Source of the DNA: Pseudomonas benzenivorans | GTDB lineage: Bacteria > Pseudomonadota > Gammaproteobacteria > Pseudomonadales > Pseudomonadaceae | Direction: 5' to 3' | Assembly (NCBI RefSeq): GCF_033547155.1 | Contig: NZ_CP137892.1 | Location: 744,001 to 808,000, forward strand | DNA: 64,000 nt | In this document: positions 1 through 9,745 of the stretch, piece after piece | How positions within the stretch are numbered: the stretch's first letter is position 1 | Layout: the number at the start of each line of letters is the position of its first letter | Notes under the pieces: generated by a model | What the model saw: the letters and a program-made list of their open reading frames with translations, nothing else | Databases searched by the model: none | What the model was told of the DNA's origin: nothing | Translations under genes and position numbers: made by a program

Positions 1-2446
1 GGGCGAAGCTCATCAGCGACTGGACGATGCGCGAGACCCGCTTGGTCTGTTCGAGTATCTGTTCGCTGATCTCGGTCAGTTCACCGTCGTCTTCGCGTTC
101 CTCGCGCAGGTTCTGCGCCAGGCAGGCGATGCCAGTGATGGGGTTGCCGATCTCGTGGGCCACCCCGGCGGCCAGGCGGCCGATGCTGGCCAGGCGTTCG
201 GAGTGCACCAGCTTGTCTTCCAGCAGCTGGGTCTCGGTGAGGTCCTCGACCAGCAGTACCAGGCCGCTGTTGCCGGGCGCCAGCGGCTCGTCGATGGCCG
301 CCTTGTGCAGGTTGAGCCAGCGCACCTGGCCGTCCAGCTTCAGCTGCTGCTTGTGCAGGTGCTGGTCGGGCAGTTCGATGAAGCGGGTGAGCAGGCCGAG
401 CCAGGGCTCGCCGAGGGTGGCCAGGCGCGAGCCGACCACGCGCTGCGCGGGAATCTCGGTGAGCTCCTCCATGGCCCTGTTCCACATGAGGATTTCCTGG
501 TCCTTGGCCAGCGAGCAGACGCCCATGGGCAGCTCCTGCAGGGTCTGGCGGTGGTAGCGGCGCAGGGCGTCGAGCTCGGCGGCCAGGCCGGTGAGGCGCG
601 AGTGGTAGTCCTCCAGGCGACTCTCGATGAAGTGGATGTCCTCGGTGACGTAGCTTTCGCTGCCGGCCTTGTAGGGCAGGAAGGTCTCGACTATGTCCTG
701 GGCCACGCTGGGCCCCATCAGCCCGGAGAGGTTGGCCTCGATGCGGTCGCGCAGGCGGCGCAGGGCGTAGGGCCGGCCTTCGTCGAAGGGCAGGTGCAGG
801 TCGCGCAGGGCCTGCTCGACCTCGCGCTGGGCGGTCTTGGCGCCCAGGGGCTTGGCCAGCTGGGCGGCGAACTCCTGGGGCGACAGGGCCAGCAGCTCGC
901 GACGTTGCGGGCGGCGCACGTTGTCCACCGCGCAGGCCTCGGCGGCGCTCTTCTCCTCGGGGCTGGCCTCGGTGAACAGCGAGACCAGGGTGAACACCAG
1001 CACGTTGACCGCCAGCGAGCCGATCGCGGCGAAGTGCCAGCTGCTGTCGTCCAACACGTAGACCAGGTTGAACAGCGGCAGGTAGAAGCCCTGCAGGTTG
1101 CCGACCATCGGCAGCAGCATGCCCACCACCCAGACGCCGATGCCGGCCAGCAGGCCGGCGATGAAGCCGCGGCGGTTGGCGGTCGGCCAGTACAGCACCG
1201 AGAGCACCCCGGGGAGGAACTGCAGGGTGGCGACGAAGGCGACTATGCCCAGGTTGGCCAGGTCCTGCTCGGCGCCGAGCAGGTGATAGAAGCCGAAGCC
1301 GGCCATGATGATGGCGAAGATCAGCGCGCGGCGGGTCCACTTCAGCCAGCGGTAGATGTTGCCTTCGGCCGGCGGCTGGTACAGCGGCAGTACCACATGG
1401 TTGAGGACCATGCCCGACAGTGCCAGGGTGGTGACGATGATCAGCCCGCTGGAGGCCGACAGGCCGCCGATGTAGGCGATCAGCGCCAGGGTCTGGCTGT
1501 TCAGCGCCAGCCCCAGGCCGAGGGTGAAATACTCCGGGTTGGTGGTCGCGCCCAGGCGCAGGCCGGCCCAGAGGATCAGCGGCACCGCCAGGCTCATCAG
1601 CAGCAGGAACAGCGGCAGGCCCCAGCTGGCGCTGACCATGGCCCGCGGGTTGAGGTTCTCGGTGAAGGTCATGTGGTACATGTGCGGCATGACGATGGCC
1701 GAGGCGAAGAACACCAGCAGCAGGGTGCGCCACGGGCCTTCCTGCAGCGGCGTGTGCAGGCTGGTCAGCGCGGCCTGGTTCTGCACCAGCCAACTCTCCA
1801 GCGCCTGGGGACCGTCGAACACGCCGTACAACGCATAGAGGCCGATGGCCGCCAGCGCGCCGAGCTTGACCACCGACTCGAAGGCGATGGCGAACACCAG
1901 GCCCTCGTGCTTCTCGCGGGTGGCGATATGGCGGGCACCGAACAGGGTGGTGAAGAGGATGATCAGGCCGCAGAAGGCCAGGGCCACGCGGTCTTTCACC
2001 GGCTCCTGGGTGAGGATGCCGATGGAGTCGGCCACCGCCTGGATCTGCAGCGCCAGCAGCGGCAGCACGCCGATCAGCATGAACACCGTGCTCAGGGCGC
2101 CGGCCCAGGTGCTGCGGAAGCGGAAGGCGAACAGGTCGGCCAGGGACGACAGCTGGTAGGTGCGGGTGATGCGCAGGATCGGGTAGAGCAGCACCGGCGC
2201 CAGGAGGAAGGCGCCGGACACCCCCAGGTAGCTGGCGAGGAAGCCGTAGCCGTACTGATAGGCCAGGCCGACGGTGCCGTAGTAGGCCCAGGCGCTGGCG
2301 TAGACGCCGAGCGACAGGGTGTAGGTCAGGGGGTGGCGGATGATCCAGCGCGGGATCAGGCCGTGTTCGCTGACCCAGGCGACGCCGAACAGCACCAGCA
2401 GGTAGGCGGCGCTGATCAGGATCAGTTCGGTCAGGCTAAAGCTCAT
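1..2446 (-). CDS. cbrA: CbrA, SLC5-type transporter domain fused to sensor histidine kinase (3' end cut by window edge)
   Basis: The protein begins MSFSLTELIL and carries a long sodium:solute-symporter-like domain of about 13 predicted membrane helices (residues 1 to about 480). A linker, a PAS-like segment (about 620-720) and the start of a histidine kinase core follow. The H-box reads GVAHEIGNPITGI, with the phosphoacceptor His codon near position 155. The ATPase domain lies beyond the left edge. In Pseudomonas, CbrA with CbrB controls carbon/nitrogen balance through the Crc/CrcZ system; the domain order and the cbrX gene upstream support that identity. ATG at 2446 is preferred over ATG at 2452, because a GAG-containing weak ribosome site fits only the former. 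A very long open frame on the opposite strand is a GC-bias shadow. Confidence 0.93.
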   Translation of the reverse strand, partial: MSFSLTELILISAAYLLVLFGVAWVSEHGLIPRWIIRHPLTYTLSLGVYASAWAYYGTVGLAYQYGYGFLASYLGVSGAFLLAPVLLYPILRITRTYQLSSLADLFAFRFRSTWAGALSTVFMLIGVLPLLALQIQAVADSIGILTQEPVKDRVALAFCGLIILFTTLFGARHIATREKHEGLVFAIAFESVVKLGALAAIGLYALYGVFDGPQALESWLVQNQAALTSLHTPLQEGPWRTLLLVFFASAIVMPHMYHMTFTENLNPRAMVSASWGLPLFLLLMSLAVPLILWAGLRLGATTNPEYFTLGLGLALNSQTLALIAYIGGLSASSGLIIVTTLALSGMVLNHVVLPLYQPPAEGNIYRWLKWTRRALIFAIIMAGFGFYHLLGAEQDLANLGIVAFVATLQFLPGVLSVLYWPTANRRGFIAGLLAGIGVWVVGMLLPMVGNLQGFYLPLFNLVYVLDDSSWHFAAIGSLAVNVLVFTLVSLFTEASPEEKSAAEACAVDNVRRPQRRELLALSPQEFAAQLAKPLGAKTAQREVEQALRDLHLPFDEGRPYALRRLRDRIEANLSGLMGPSVAQDIVETFLPYKAGSESYVTEDIHFIESRLEDYHSRLTGLAAELDALRRYHRQTLQELPMGVCSLAKDQEILMWNRAMEELTEIPAQRVVGSRLATLGEPWLGLLTRFIELPDQHLHKQQLKLDGQVRWLNLHKAAIDEPLAPGNSGLVLLVEDLTETQLLEDKLVHSERLASIGRLAAGVAHEIGNPITGIACLAQNLREEREDDGELTEISEQILEQTKRVSRIVQSLMSFA

Positions 2447-2624
2447 CGGCATCTCGTTGGCTCTGCGGATAAAGAGAGTGGGCGGTCACTGGGCGCCGCT
2501 GCGGATCAGAGCTCGTCGGTAGCGCGCAGGCTCTGCGAAGAATGATAAAGGGCGGTCACCGGGTTTCCCCGGCATGCTTCAAAGTTCATCGGTATCGCGC
2601 TGGCTCTGCAGGATAAAGGTCACC
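2441..2624. repeat. three imperfect direct repeats spanning the cbrX end and cbrA start
   Basis: Units lie at 2441-2490, 2511-2560 and 2584-2624, with periods of 70 and 73 bases. Each shares a GCTC(A/G)TCGG-like core, a CTCTGC block, ATAAA and GGTCAC. The unit at 2584-2624 encodes the last residues and stop codon of CbrX. The unit at 2441-2490 contains the cbrA start codon. The middle unit can still be read as a CbrX-like tail (QSLRATDEL then stop). The leader between the genes therefore looks like repeated duplication of the junction. Confidence 0.8.
2559..2572 (-). other. short tetraloop hairpin just after cbrX
   Basis: On the minus strand this reads CCGGG-GAAA-CCCGG, a perfect 5-bp stem closed by a GNRA-type tetraloop, starting 7 bases past the cbrX stop codon. 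No U-tract follows, so it is not a clear terminator. It could mark the cbrX-cbrA processing or attenuation region. Confidence 0.45.
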
Positions 2625-2755
2625 ACGATGAGGATCAGCCACAGCAGATAGGGCCGGTACCAGGCGCCGTTGGGGTCGGTCCACCAGTCCATGATGGCCG
2701 GGGAGAACAGGTAGATCCCCACCACCAGGATCAGAACCAATCGATAGATATACAT
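2579..2755 (-). CDS. cbrX: CbrX, 58-aa membrane protein upstream of cbrA
   Basis: This small ORF starts MYIYRLVLIL and ends RDTDEL. It has two hydrophobic stretches (about residues 4-20 and 36-50) separated by a polar Trp-rich loop (MDWWTDPNGAWY), consistent with a two-helix inner-membrane peptide. A GAGAAG ribosome site lies just upstream. A small gene called cbrX precedes cbrA in other Pseudomonas; position, size and hydrophobicity match. Its role is unclear. Translation or a physical partnership with the SLC5 domain of CbrA are both possible. It lies 132 bases from the cbrA start, with repeats in between. Confidence 0.85.
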   Translation of the reverse strand: MYIYRLVLILVVGIYLFSPAIMDWWTDPNGAWYRPYLLWLILIVVTFILQSQRDTDEL

Positions 2756-2997
2756 GCCGCTTCTCGTCTCGGGAGTGTCGCGATGGTAACGGATGCGCGC
2801 CGGCCTGCGTAGGGCGCCATGACGGCCTGCACGCCCGGCGGCATGGGGATGGCAGGGGCGCGGCAGTGCAGTCCGAGGGCGCCCGCGGCGCCTGCTGGGG
2901 CGCGCGATGGGGGGCGAGGGACTAGAGTCTTTGTAACAGAGCTAAGGCATTAGTCTTGCGCAGCGTGCGTACCGTCCAGGCTCGCAGGAGGCCCACC

Positions 2998-5900
2998 GTG
3001 TCGATCCATGTCGCCCTGCACCACGTCAGTCATTATCGCTACGACCGTGCGGTCCAGCTTGGCCCGCAGATCGTGCGCCTGCGTCCGGCGCCCCACAGCC
3101 GCACCCGGGTGCTGTCCTACGGCCTGAAGGTCGAGCCGGGCGGGCACTTCCTCAACTGGCAGCAGGACCCGCAAGGCAACTACCTGGCGCGCCTGGTGTT
3201 CCCGGAGAAGACCCGCGAGATGAAGGTGGAGGTCGACCTAGTCGCCGAGATGGCGGTGTTCAACCCCTTCGACTTCTTCCTCGAGCCTTATGCCGAGCAG
3301 ATCCCCTTCGCCTACACCGAGGGCGAGCGGCGCGAACTGGCCCCCTATCTGGTGCAGCTGCCGGCGACCCCGCTGTTCGCCGAGTACCTGGCCGGCATCG
3401 ACCGCACGCCGACGGCCAGCGTCGATTTCCTGGTGGCGCTGAACCAGCGCCTGTCCTGCGACATCGCCTACCTGATCCGCCTGGAGCCGGGGGTGCAGCC
3501 CCCCGAGCAAACCCTGGAGAAGGGCTCGGGCTCCTGTCGCGACTCGGCCTGGCTGCTGGTGCAGCTGCTGCGCCACCTGGGGCTGGCCGCGCGTTTCGTC
3601 TCCGGCTACCTGATCCAGCTCACCGCCGACGTCAAGGCCTTGGACGGCCCGTCGGGCACCGAGGTGGACTTCACCGACCTGCACGCCTGGTGCGAGGTCT
3701 ATCTGCCCGGCGCCGGCTGGATCGGCCTGGACCCGACCAGCGGCCTGTTCGCCGGCGAGGGCCACATTCCCCTGGCCTGCAGCCCGGAGCCGTCCTCGGC
3801 GGCGCCGATCAGCGGCGGGGTGGACGAGAGCGAGTGCGAGTTCTCCCATGAGATGCGCGTCGAGCGCATCTGGGAGGCGCCGCGGGTGACCAAGCCCTAC
3901 AGCGCGGCGCAGTGGCAGGCGATCGAGGCCCTCGGCCGGCGGGTCGACGAGGACCTGCAGCGCGGCGACGTGCGCCTGACCATGGGCGGCGAGCCGACCT
4001 TCATCGCCCTCGACTATCCGGACGACCCCGAGTGGAACACCGCCGCCCTGGGGCCGAACAAGCGCCGCCTGGCCGCCGACCTGTTCCACCGCCTGCGCGA
4101 ACACTACGCGCCCGCGGCGCTGGTGCATTTCGGCCAGGGCAAGTGGTACCCCGGCGAGCAGCTGCCGCGCTGGTCGCTTAACTGCTACTGGCGTCGTGAC
4201 GGCGAGCCCATCTGGCACGATGCCCGGCTGTATGCCGACGAGCAGAGCGATTACGGCGTCGACGCGATCCTGGCCGCGCATTTTCTCGCGGCCCTGGCGC
4301 CGCGCCTGGGCATCGGCGGCGAACATTGCTTCGCCGCCTACGAGGACTTCCTCTATTACCTGTGGCGCGAGCGCAAGCTGCCGAGCAACGTCACCCCCGA
4401 GGATTCGCGGCTGGCCGACCCGCTGGAGCGCGCGCGCCTGCGCCAGGTGTTCGAGCAGGGCCTGGGCAAGGTGGTGGGCCACGTCCTGCCGCTGGCCCGG
4501 CGCGCCGACGAGCAGGGCTGGCAGAGTGGCCCCTGGTTCCTGCGTGACGAGCACTGCCGGCTGCTGCCGGGCGACTCGCCGCTGGGCTACCGCCTGCCGC
4601 TGGAGTCGCAGCCCTGGGTCAGGGAGGCCGACTACCCCTATGTGAACCCGGCCGACCCGTCCCAGCCCTTCGCCCCGCTGCCCGGCGCGGCGCAGATCGT
4701 CCGGCAGTTGCGCGATGGCGCATCGGAGCAGGGCGCCGAGGTCGCCGCGCCGCAGCCCGGGCAGTCGGCCGCGGCCCTGGTGCGCACCGCCTTGTGCGCC
4801 GAGCCGAGACACGGGCGCCTGTACCTGTTCATGCCGCCCTTGAGCCGGCTGGAGGACTACCTGGAGCTGGTCGCGGCCATCGAGGCCACCGCCGCCGAGC
4901 TCGACTGCCCGGTGCTGCTGGAAGGCTACGAGCCGCCGGCCGACCCGCGCCTGCAGTTCTTCCGCGTGACCCCGGACCCGGGGGTGATCGAGGTCAACAT
5001 CCACCCGGCGGGCAGCTGGGCGGAGCTGGTCGAGCGCACCGAGTTTCTCTACCAGGCGGCGCGGGAATGCCGTCTGTCCAGCGAGAAGTTCATGGTCGAC
5101 GGCCGCCATACCGGCACCGGCGGCGGCAACCATTTCGTCCTCGGCGGTGCGACCCCGGCCGATTCGCCCTTCCTGCGCCGTCCCGACCTGCTGCGCAGCC
5201 TGATCGGCTACTGGCACAACCATCCGTCGCTGTCCTACCTGTTCTCCGGCCTGTTCATCGGCCCGACCTCCCAGGCGCCGCGGATCGACGAGGCGCGCAA
5301 CGATGCGCTCTACGAGCTGGAGATTGCCTTCGCGCAGATGCCCGAGGCGGGCCGGCAGTGCCCGCCCTGGCTGGTCGACCGGCTGCTGCGCCACCTGCTG
5401 GTGGACGTCACCGGCAACACCCACCGGGCCGAATTCTGCATCGACAAGCTGTATTCGCCGGACTCGGCCAGCGGCCGCCTCGGCCTGCTCGAGTTGCGCG
5501 CCTTCGAGATGCCGCCCCACGCGCAGATGAGCCTGGCCCAGCAGCTGCTCCTGCGCGCCCTGATCGCGCGCTTCTGGCAAGAGCCCTATGCGCCACCGCG
5601 GCTGGTGCGCTGGGGCACCGAGTTGCACGATCGCTTCCTGTTGCCGCACTTCGTCGAGCAGGACTTCGCCGATGTGCTGCAGGAGCTCTATGCCGCCGGC
5701 TACCCGATACGCGCCGAGTGGTTCGCCCCGCACTTCGAGTTCCGCTTCCCCAAGGCCGGCGACTTCAACGTCAAGGGCATCGAACTGGAGCTGCGCCAGG
5801 CCCTGGAGCCCTGGCACGTGCTGGGCGAGGAGGGCAGTGCCGGCGGTACCGTGCGCTATGTCGATTCGTCCCTGGAGCGCCTGCAGGTCAAGGTCAGCGG

Positions 5901-6285
5901 CATGCCGGCGGATCGCTATATGCTGACCTGCAATGGCCGGCCGGTGCCGCTGCGGCCCACCGGCACGGTCGGCGAGTTCGTCGGCGGCGTGCGCTTCCGC
6001 GCCTGGCAGCCGGCCTCCTGTCTACAGCCGAACATCGGCGTGCATGCGCCGCTGGTGTTCGACCTGGTCGACGGCTGGATGAGCCGCTCCCTGGGCGGTT
6101 GCCAGTATCATGTCGCCCATCCCGGCGGCCGCAATTACGCAAGCCTGCCGGTCAATGCCTACGAGGCGGAAAGCCGGCGCCTGGCCCGTTTCTTCCGGAT
6201 CGGCCATAGCCCGGGTACGGTCACGGTCATGCCGCCCACGGCCAACCCGGAGCTGCCGATGACCCTGGACTTGCGCCGCGGCTAG
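2998..6285 (+). CDS. large transglutaminase-like protein with DUF2126 domain (1095 aa)
   Basis: Begins with GTG at 2998, six bases after a strong AGGAGG (2986-2991); the upstream in-frame TTG has no such site. Residues 1-85 form the bacterial transglutaminase N-terminal beta domain. Residues about 150-250 form a transglutaminase/cysteine-protease-like core with Cys180 ([10 protein letters not shown]), His229 (DLHAWCEV) and Asp245 (GLDPTSG), a complete catalytic triad. The remaining 800 residues match the DUF2126 type, rich in conserved Gly/His/Asp motifs such as GGEPTF, TGGGNHF and NTHRAEF. It is the first gene of a set with an ATP-grasp/alpha-E protein and a second transglutaminase. Comparative genomics links such sets to peptide-bond formation or protein modification, but the substrate is unknown. 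Confidence 0.9.
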   Translation: MSIHVALHHVSHYRYDRAVQLGPQIVRLRPAPHSRTRVLSYGLKVEPGGHFLNWQQDPQGNYLARLVFPEKTREMKVEVDLVAEMAVFNPFDFFLEPYAEQIPFAYTEGERRELAPYLVQLPATPLFAEYLAGIDRTPTASVDFLVALNQRLSCDIAYLIRLEPGVQPPEQTLEKGSGSCRDSAWLLVQLLRHLGLAARFVSGYLIQLTADVKALDGPSGTEVDFTDLHAWCEVYLPGAGWIGLDPTSGLFAGEGHIPLACSPEPSSAAPISGGVDESECEFSHEMRVERIWEAPRVTKPYSAAQWQAIEALGRRVDEDLQRGDVRLTMGGEPTFIALDYPDDPEWNTAALGPNKRRLAADLFHRLREHYAPAALVHFGQGKWYPGEQLPRWSLNCYWRRDGEPIWHDARLYADEQSDYGVDAILAAHFLAALAPRLGIGGEHCFAAYEDFLYYLWRERKLPSNVTPEDSRLADPLERARLRQVFEQGLGKVVGHVLPLARRADEQGWQSGPWFLRDEHCRLLPGDSPLGYRLPLESQPWVREADYPYVNPADPSQPFAPLPGAAQIVRQLRDGASEQGAEVAAPQPGQSAAALVRTALCAEPRHGRLYLFMPPLSRLEDYLELVAAIEATAAELDCPVLLEGYEPPADPRLQFFRVTPDPGVIEVNIHPAGSWAELVERTEFLYQAARECRLSSEKFMVDGRHTGTGGGNHFVLGGATPADSPFLRRPDLLRSLIGYWHNHPSLSYLFSGLFIGPTSQAPRIDEARNDALYELEIAFAQMPEAGRQCPPWLVDRLLRHLLVDVTGNTHRAEFCIDKLYSPDSASGRLGLLELRAFEMPPHAQMSLAQQLLLRALIARFWQEPYAPPRLVRWGTELHDRFLLPHFVEQDFADVLQELYAAGYPIRAEWFAPHFEFRFPKAGDFNVKGIELELRQALEPWHVLGEEGSAGGTVRYVDSSLERLQVKVSGMPADRYMLTCNGRPVPLRPTGTVGEFVGGVRFRAWQPASCLQPNIGVHAPLVFDLVDGWMSRSLGGCQYHVAHPGGRNYASLPVNAYEAESRRLARFFRIGHSPGTVTVMPPTANPELPMTLDLRRG

Positions 6286-6332
6286 GCGCCGGGCGTTATC
6301 CCATCCCTTATCCGTCATTTGTTGAGTGAGCC

Positions 6333-8825
6333 ATGTCCGATCTGCTTGCCGATTACCACCTGACAGATGCGGCCTACCACGAGCTGGTCGATGGCAAGGG
6401 CAAGGTGCGGGCACACTGGCGCCGCCTGTTCGAGCGGCTGCAGCGCAGTACCCCGGCGCAACTGGCGCAGCGCCTGGCCCTGGTGGAACGGCAGATCCAG
6501 GAAAACGGCGTGACCTACAACGTCTACGCCGAGCCCGACGGCGCCGACCGGCCCTGGGAGCTGGACCTGCTGCCGAACCTGATCCCGGCGCAGGAATGGC
6601 AGCAGATCGCCGCCGGGGTGGCGCAGCGCGCCAGCCTGCTGAATGCCGTGCTGGCGGATATCTACGGGCCGCAGCGGCTGATCGCCGACGGCCTGCTGCC
6701 GGCCGAGCTGGTGTTCGGCCACAACAACTTCCTCTGGCCGTGCCAGGGCGTACAGCCGCCGGGCGGCACCTTCCTGCATCTGTATGCGGTGGACCTGGCG
6801 CGGGCCCCGGACGGCCGCTGGTGGGTCACCGCCGATCGCACCCAGGCGCCATCCGGTGCCGGCTACGCCCTGGAGAACCGGCAGATCGTCTCGCGCACCC
6901 TGCCGGAGCTGTACCGCGAGCTCAACGTGCAGTACCTCGGCGGTTTCTTCCGTACCCTGCAGGACAGCCTGGCGCAGCAGGCGCCGGCCGACGGCGAGAC
7001 GCCCCTGGTGGTGTTGCTGACCTCCGGGCGCTTCAACGAGAGTTACTTCGAACATCTGTATCTGGCGCGTCAGCTCGGCTATCCGCTGGTCGAGGGCAGC
7101 GACCTGACCGTGCGCGACGCCACCCTCTACCTCAAGACCCTGGGCGGCTTGCGCCGGGTGCATGCGGTGCTGCGCCGGCTGGACGCCGATTTCTGCGATC
7201 CCCTGGAGCTGCGCACCGACTCGGCGCTCGGCGTGCCCGGGTTGCTGGAGGCGGTGCGCCGCGGTCGTGTGCTGGTGGCCAATGCCCTGGGCAGCGGGGT
7301 GCTGGAGTCGCCGGGCTTGCCGGGCTTTCTGCCGGCGATCGGCCAGCGGCTGCTCGGCGAAGAACTGTTGCTGCCGAGCATCGCCAGCTGGTGGTGCGGT
7401 GAGCCGCCGGTGCTGGAGCAGGCGCTGGAGAAACTGCCGGAGCTGCTGATCCGGGCGAGTTTCCCCTCCCAGAGTTTCGCCCCGGTGTACGGGCGCGATC
7501 TCGATCCGGCCCAGCGTGCGGCGCTGGCCGAGCGCCTGCGGGCCAGGCCCTATGCCTATGTCGCCCAGGCCCTGGCGCAGTTGTCCCAGGCCCCGGTCTG
7601 GCTGGGCGAGGCGGGTGGCCTGCAGTCCCGTGCCATCGGCATGCGGGTGTTCGCCGTGGCCAGCGCCGAGGGCTATCGGGTCATGCCCGGTGGCCTGACC
7701 CGGGTGGCCGCCGAGGCCGATGCCGAGGAGGTGTCGATGCAGCGCGGCGGGTCGAGCAAGGACACCTGGGTGCTCGGCGAGCGTCACGCCGCCGGCGAGC
7801 CCTGGCAGTGGCGGCGTTCGCTGGGGGTGGCCGACCTGGTGCGCAGCGACCCCTTCCTGCCGTCGCGGGTGGTGGAGAACCTGTTCTGGTTCGGTCGCTA
7901 CAGCTCGCGCTGCGAGGATGGCGCACGCTTGCTGCGCATCATGCTGGCGCGCTATGTCGACGATGACGACGATCCCCAGGCCCTGCAGACCGCCCTGGCC
8001 TTGGGGGAAAGCCTCGGCCTGCTGCCCGAGGAGGAGAGCGGCGAGCTGGAGCAGCGCCTGCTGCAGGCCCTGCTCGGGGTCGACTGGCCGGCCAGCCTGA
8101 AGGCCAACCTGCAGCGCCTGCAATGGACCGCCGGCAGCGTGCGCGGCAAGCTGTCCCAGGGCAACTGGCAGGTGCTGCTGGAGCTGCAGCGCGAGGCCCA
8201 GCGACTGGACGCCGAGGTCGAGGACTTCGGCGAGTTGCTGGACTACCTCGACGGCCTGCTGATCTCGCTGGCGGCCTTGTCCGGCTTCGCCCTGGACGAC
8301 ATGACCCGCGACGACGGCTGGCGCTTCCTGCTGCTCGGGCGCAGCATCGAGCGCCTGCACTTCATGGCCGAGAGCATCGCCGGTTTCCTGCGCAGCGACG
8401 CCGTCGCCGACGCATCGGCCCTGGGCTGGCTGCTGGAGCTGGGCAACAGCAGCATCACCTATCGCACCCGCTACCTGGCCTCGGCGCAGCTGATCCCGGT
8501 GCTCGACCTGTTGCTGCTGGATGCGCAGAACCCGCATGCCGTGCTGTTCCAGCTGCGGACCCTGCTGCGTTCGCTCAAGCGCCTGGGCGAGCACTTCGAG
8601 TTGCCTGTCGAGGTGCCCCTGTTGCAACTGGAGCGGCAGTTGAGCGGCTTCAGCCTGGCCAGCCTGGAGAACCCGCTGTTCGGCCCGAGCAGCGTGACGG
8701 CGGTGCTCGAGGGGCTGGCCGAGCTGCTGGAGCGCATCGCCCAGGCCGGCGAAGACGCCTCCGAGCATCTCGGCCTGCGCTTCTTCGTGCATGTCGATCC
8801 GAGCCAGGGGACCCAGTCGACATGA
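6333..8825 (+). CDS. circularly permuted ATP-grasp protein fused to alpha-E domain (830 aa)
   Basis: The N-terminal ~480 residues match circularly permuted type-2 ATP-grasp proteins (DUF404/DUF407; motifs NVYAEPDG, RPWELDLLP, DRTQAPSGAGYALENR). The C-terminal ~310 residues form a helical alpha-E (DUF403) domain, starting near SRVVENLFWFGRYSSRCED. The two parts are often separate genes; here they are one polypeptide. ATP-grasp enzymes ligate a carboxylate to an amine or thiol using ATP, so a peptide-ligase role is an inference from the fold. The stop codon overlaps the next start as ATGA, so the three genes are probably translationally coupled. Confidence 0.9.
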   Translation: MSDLLADYHLTDAAYHELVDGKGKVRAHWRRLFERLQRSTPAQLAQRLALVERQIQENGVTYNVYAEPDGADRPWELDLLPNLIPAQEWQQIAAGVAQRASLLNAVLADIYGPQRLIADGLLPAELVFGHNNFLWPCQGVQPPGGTFLHLYAVDLARAPDGRWWVTADRTQAPSGAGYALENRQIVSRTLPELYRELNVQYLGGFFRTLQDSLAQQAPADGETPLVVLLTSGRFNESYFEHLYLARQLGYPLVEGSDLTVRDATLYLKTLGGLRRVHAVLRRLDADFCDPLELRTDSALGVPGLLEAVRRGRVLVANALGSGVLESPGLPGFLPAIGQRLLGEELLLPSIASWWCGEPPVLEQALEKLPELLIRASFPSQSFAPVYGRDLDPAQRAALAERLRARPYAYVAQALAQLSQAPVWLGEAGGLQSRAIGMRVFAVASAEGYRVMPGGLTRVAAEADAEEVSMQRGGSSKDTWVLGERHAAGEPWQWRRSLGVADLVRSDPFLPSRVVENLFWFGRYSSRCEDGARLLRIMLARYVDDDDDPQALQTALALGESLGLLPEEESGELEQRLLQALLGVDWPASLKANLQRLQWTAGSVRGKLSQGNWQVLLELQREAQRLDAEVEDFGELLDYLDGLLISLAALSGFALDDMTRDDGWRFLLLGRSIERLHFMAESIAGFLRSDAVADASALGWLLELGNSSITYRTRYLASAQLIPVLDLLLLDAQNPHAVLFQLRTLLRSLKRLGEHFELPVEVPLLQLERQLSGFSLASLENPLFGPSSVTAVLEGLAELLERIAQAGEDASEHLGLRFFVHVDPSQGTQST

Positions 8826-9739
8826 ACAGTGCGACCTATCAAGTCATCCACGACACCCGCTACCGGTATTCGGCCTCGGTGTCCCTGGCCCAGCAGCTGG
8901 CGCATTTGTGGCCGCGGCCCTGCCCCTGGCAGCACTGCCACGAGCGTCGCTTGCAGGTCAGTCCGTCACCCAGCCAGCGCCGCGACGAATTCGATGTGTT
9001 CGGCAACCCGCTGACCCGGCTGGTGTTCGAGCGTCCCCATGATGCCCTGGTGGTGGGCACGCGCCTGCGCATCGAGGTACTGGCCCGGCCGCCGCTGGCA
9101 CTGCGTGATTCGCCGCCCTGGGAGAGCATCAGCGGCGCCCTGAGCTACAGCGGTCAGGCGTTGCCCGACGCCTTGCTGGAGGCTGCCCGCTACCGTTTCG
9201 AGTCGCCCTATGTGCGGCTCAAGCAGGCCTTCGTCGACTACGCCGCCGACTGCTTTCCGGCCAGGCGCCCGCTGTTGCTGGCGGTGCAGGCGCTGATGGG
9301 CAAGATCTTCGACGAATTCACCTTCGATGCGGTGGCCACCCAGGTGGCCACGCCACTGCTGCAGGTGCTGGAGGCGCGCCGCGGGGTATGCCAGGACTTC
9401 GCCCACCTGATGCTCGCCTGCCTGCGTTCCCGCGGCCTGGCCGCCCGCTACGTCAGCGGCTACCTGCTGACCCAGCCGCCGCCGGGGCAGCCGCGGTTGA
9501 TCGGGGCCGACGCCTCGCACGCCTGGATCTCGGTGTACTGCCCGCGCCAGGGCTGGGTCGACTTCGATCCGACCAACAACGTCCTGCCGGCCCTGGAGCA
9601 CATCACCCTGGCCTGGGGGCGCGACTTTGCCGATGTCTCGCCCCTGCGCGGGGTGATCCTCGGCGGCGGCAGCCACGACCCCGAGGTGAGCGTCACCGTG
9701 CTGCCCCTGGCCGCGCCCGAGGCCGCGGCGCCGGCCTGA
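8822..9739 (+). CDS. transglutaminase-like cysteine protease family protein (305 aa)
   Basis: Compact relative of the first gene in this operon. It has a bacterial transglutaminase N-terminal domain (residues about 1-95) and a core with Cys190 (RRGVCQDFAH), His233 (ASHAWISV) and Asp249 (WVDFDPTNN), so the triad is intact. The start ATG lies inside the stop of the preceding ATP-grasp/alpha-E gene. Proteins of this type may cut or crosslink peptides made by the neighbouring ligase. No signal peptide is visible, so a cytoplasmic location is likely. The end of the gene converges on the DUF808 gene with six bases between. Confidence 0.9.
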   Translation: MNSATYQVIHDTRYRYSASVSLAQQLAHLWPRPCPWQHCHERRLQVSPSPSQRRDEFDVFGNPLTRLVFERPHDALVVGTRLRIEVLARPPLALRDSPPWESISGALSYSGQALPDALLEAARYRFESPYVRLKQAFVDYAADCFPARRPLLLAVQALMGKIFDEFTFDAVATQVATPLLQVLEARRGVCQDFAHLMLACLRSRGLAARYVSGYLLTQPPPGQPRLIGADASHAWISVYCPRQGWVDFDPTNNVLPALEHITLAWGRDFADVSPLRGVILGGGSHDPEVSVTVLPLAAPEAAAPA

Positions 9740-9745
9740 GACGGC

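Noticed and set aside
155..2545. 796-codon open frame on the + strand opposite cbrA
   Set aside because: Gln/Ala/Gly/Arg/Val-rich composition without any family features; the minus frame encodes a clear CbrA. It is a codon-bias shadow of high-GC DNA.
3238..5817. 859-codon frame opposite the large transglutaminase gene
   Set aside because: Repetitive Gln/Leu/Arg/Gly composition and no ribosome site; the + strand protein has complete catalytic motifs.
6315..8792. 825-codon frame opposite the ATP-grasp/alpha-E gene
   Set aside because: Shadow frame with low-complexity Gln-rich translation; the opposite strand has domain signatures and ATGA coupling.
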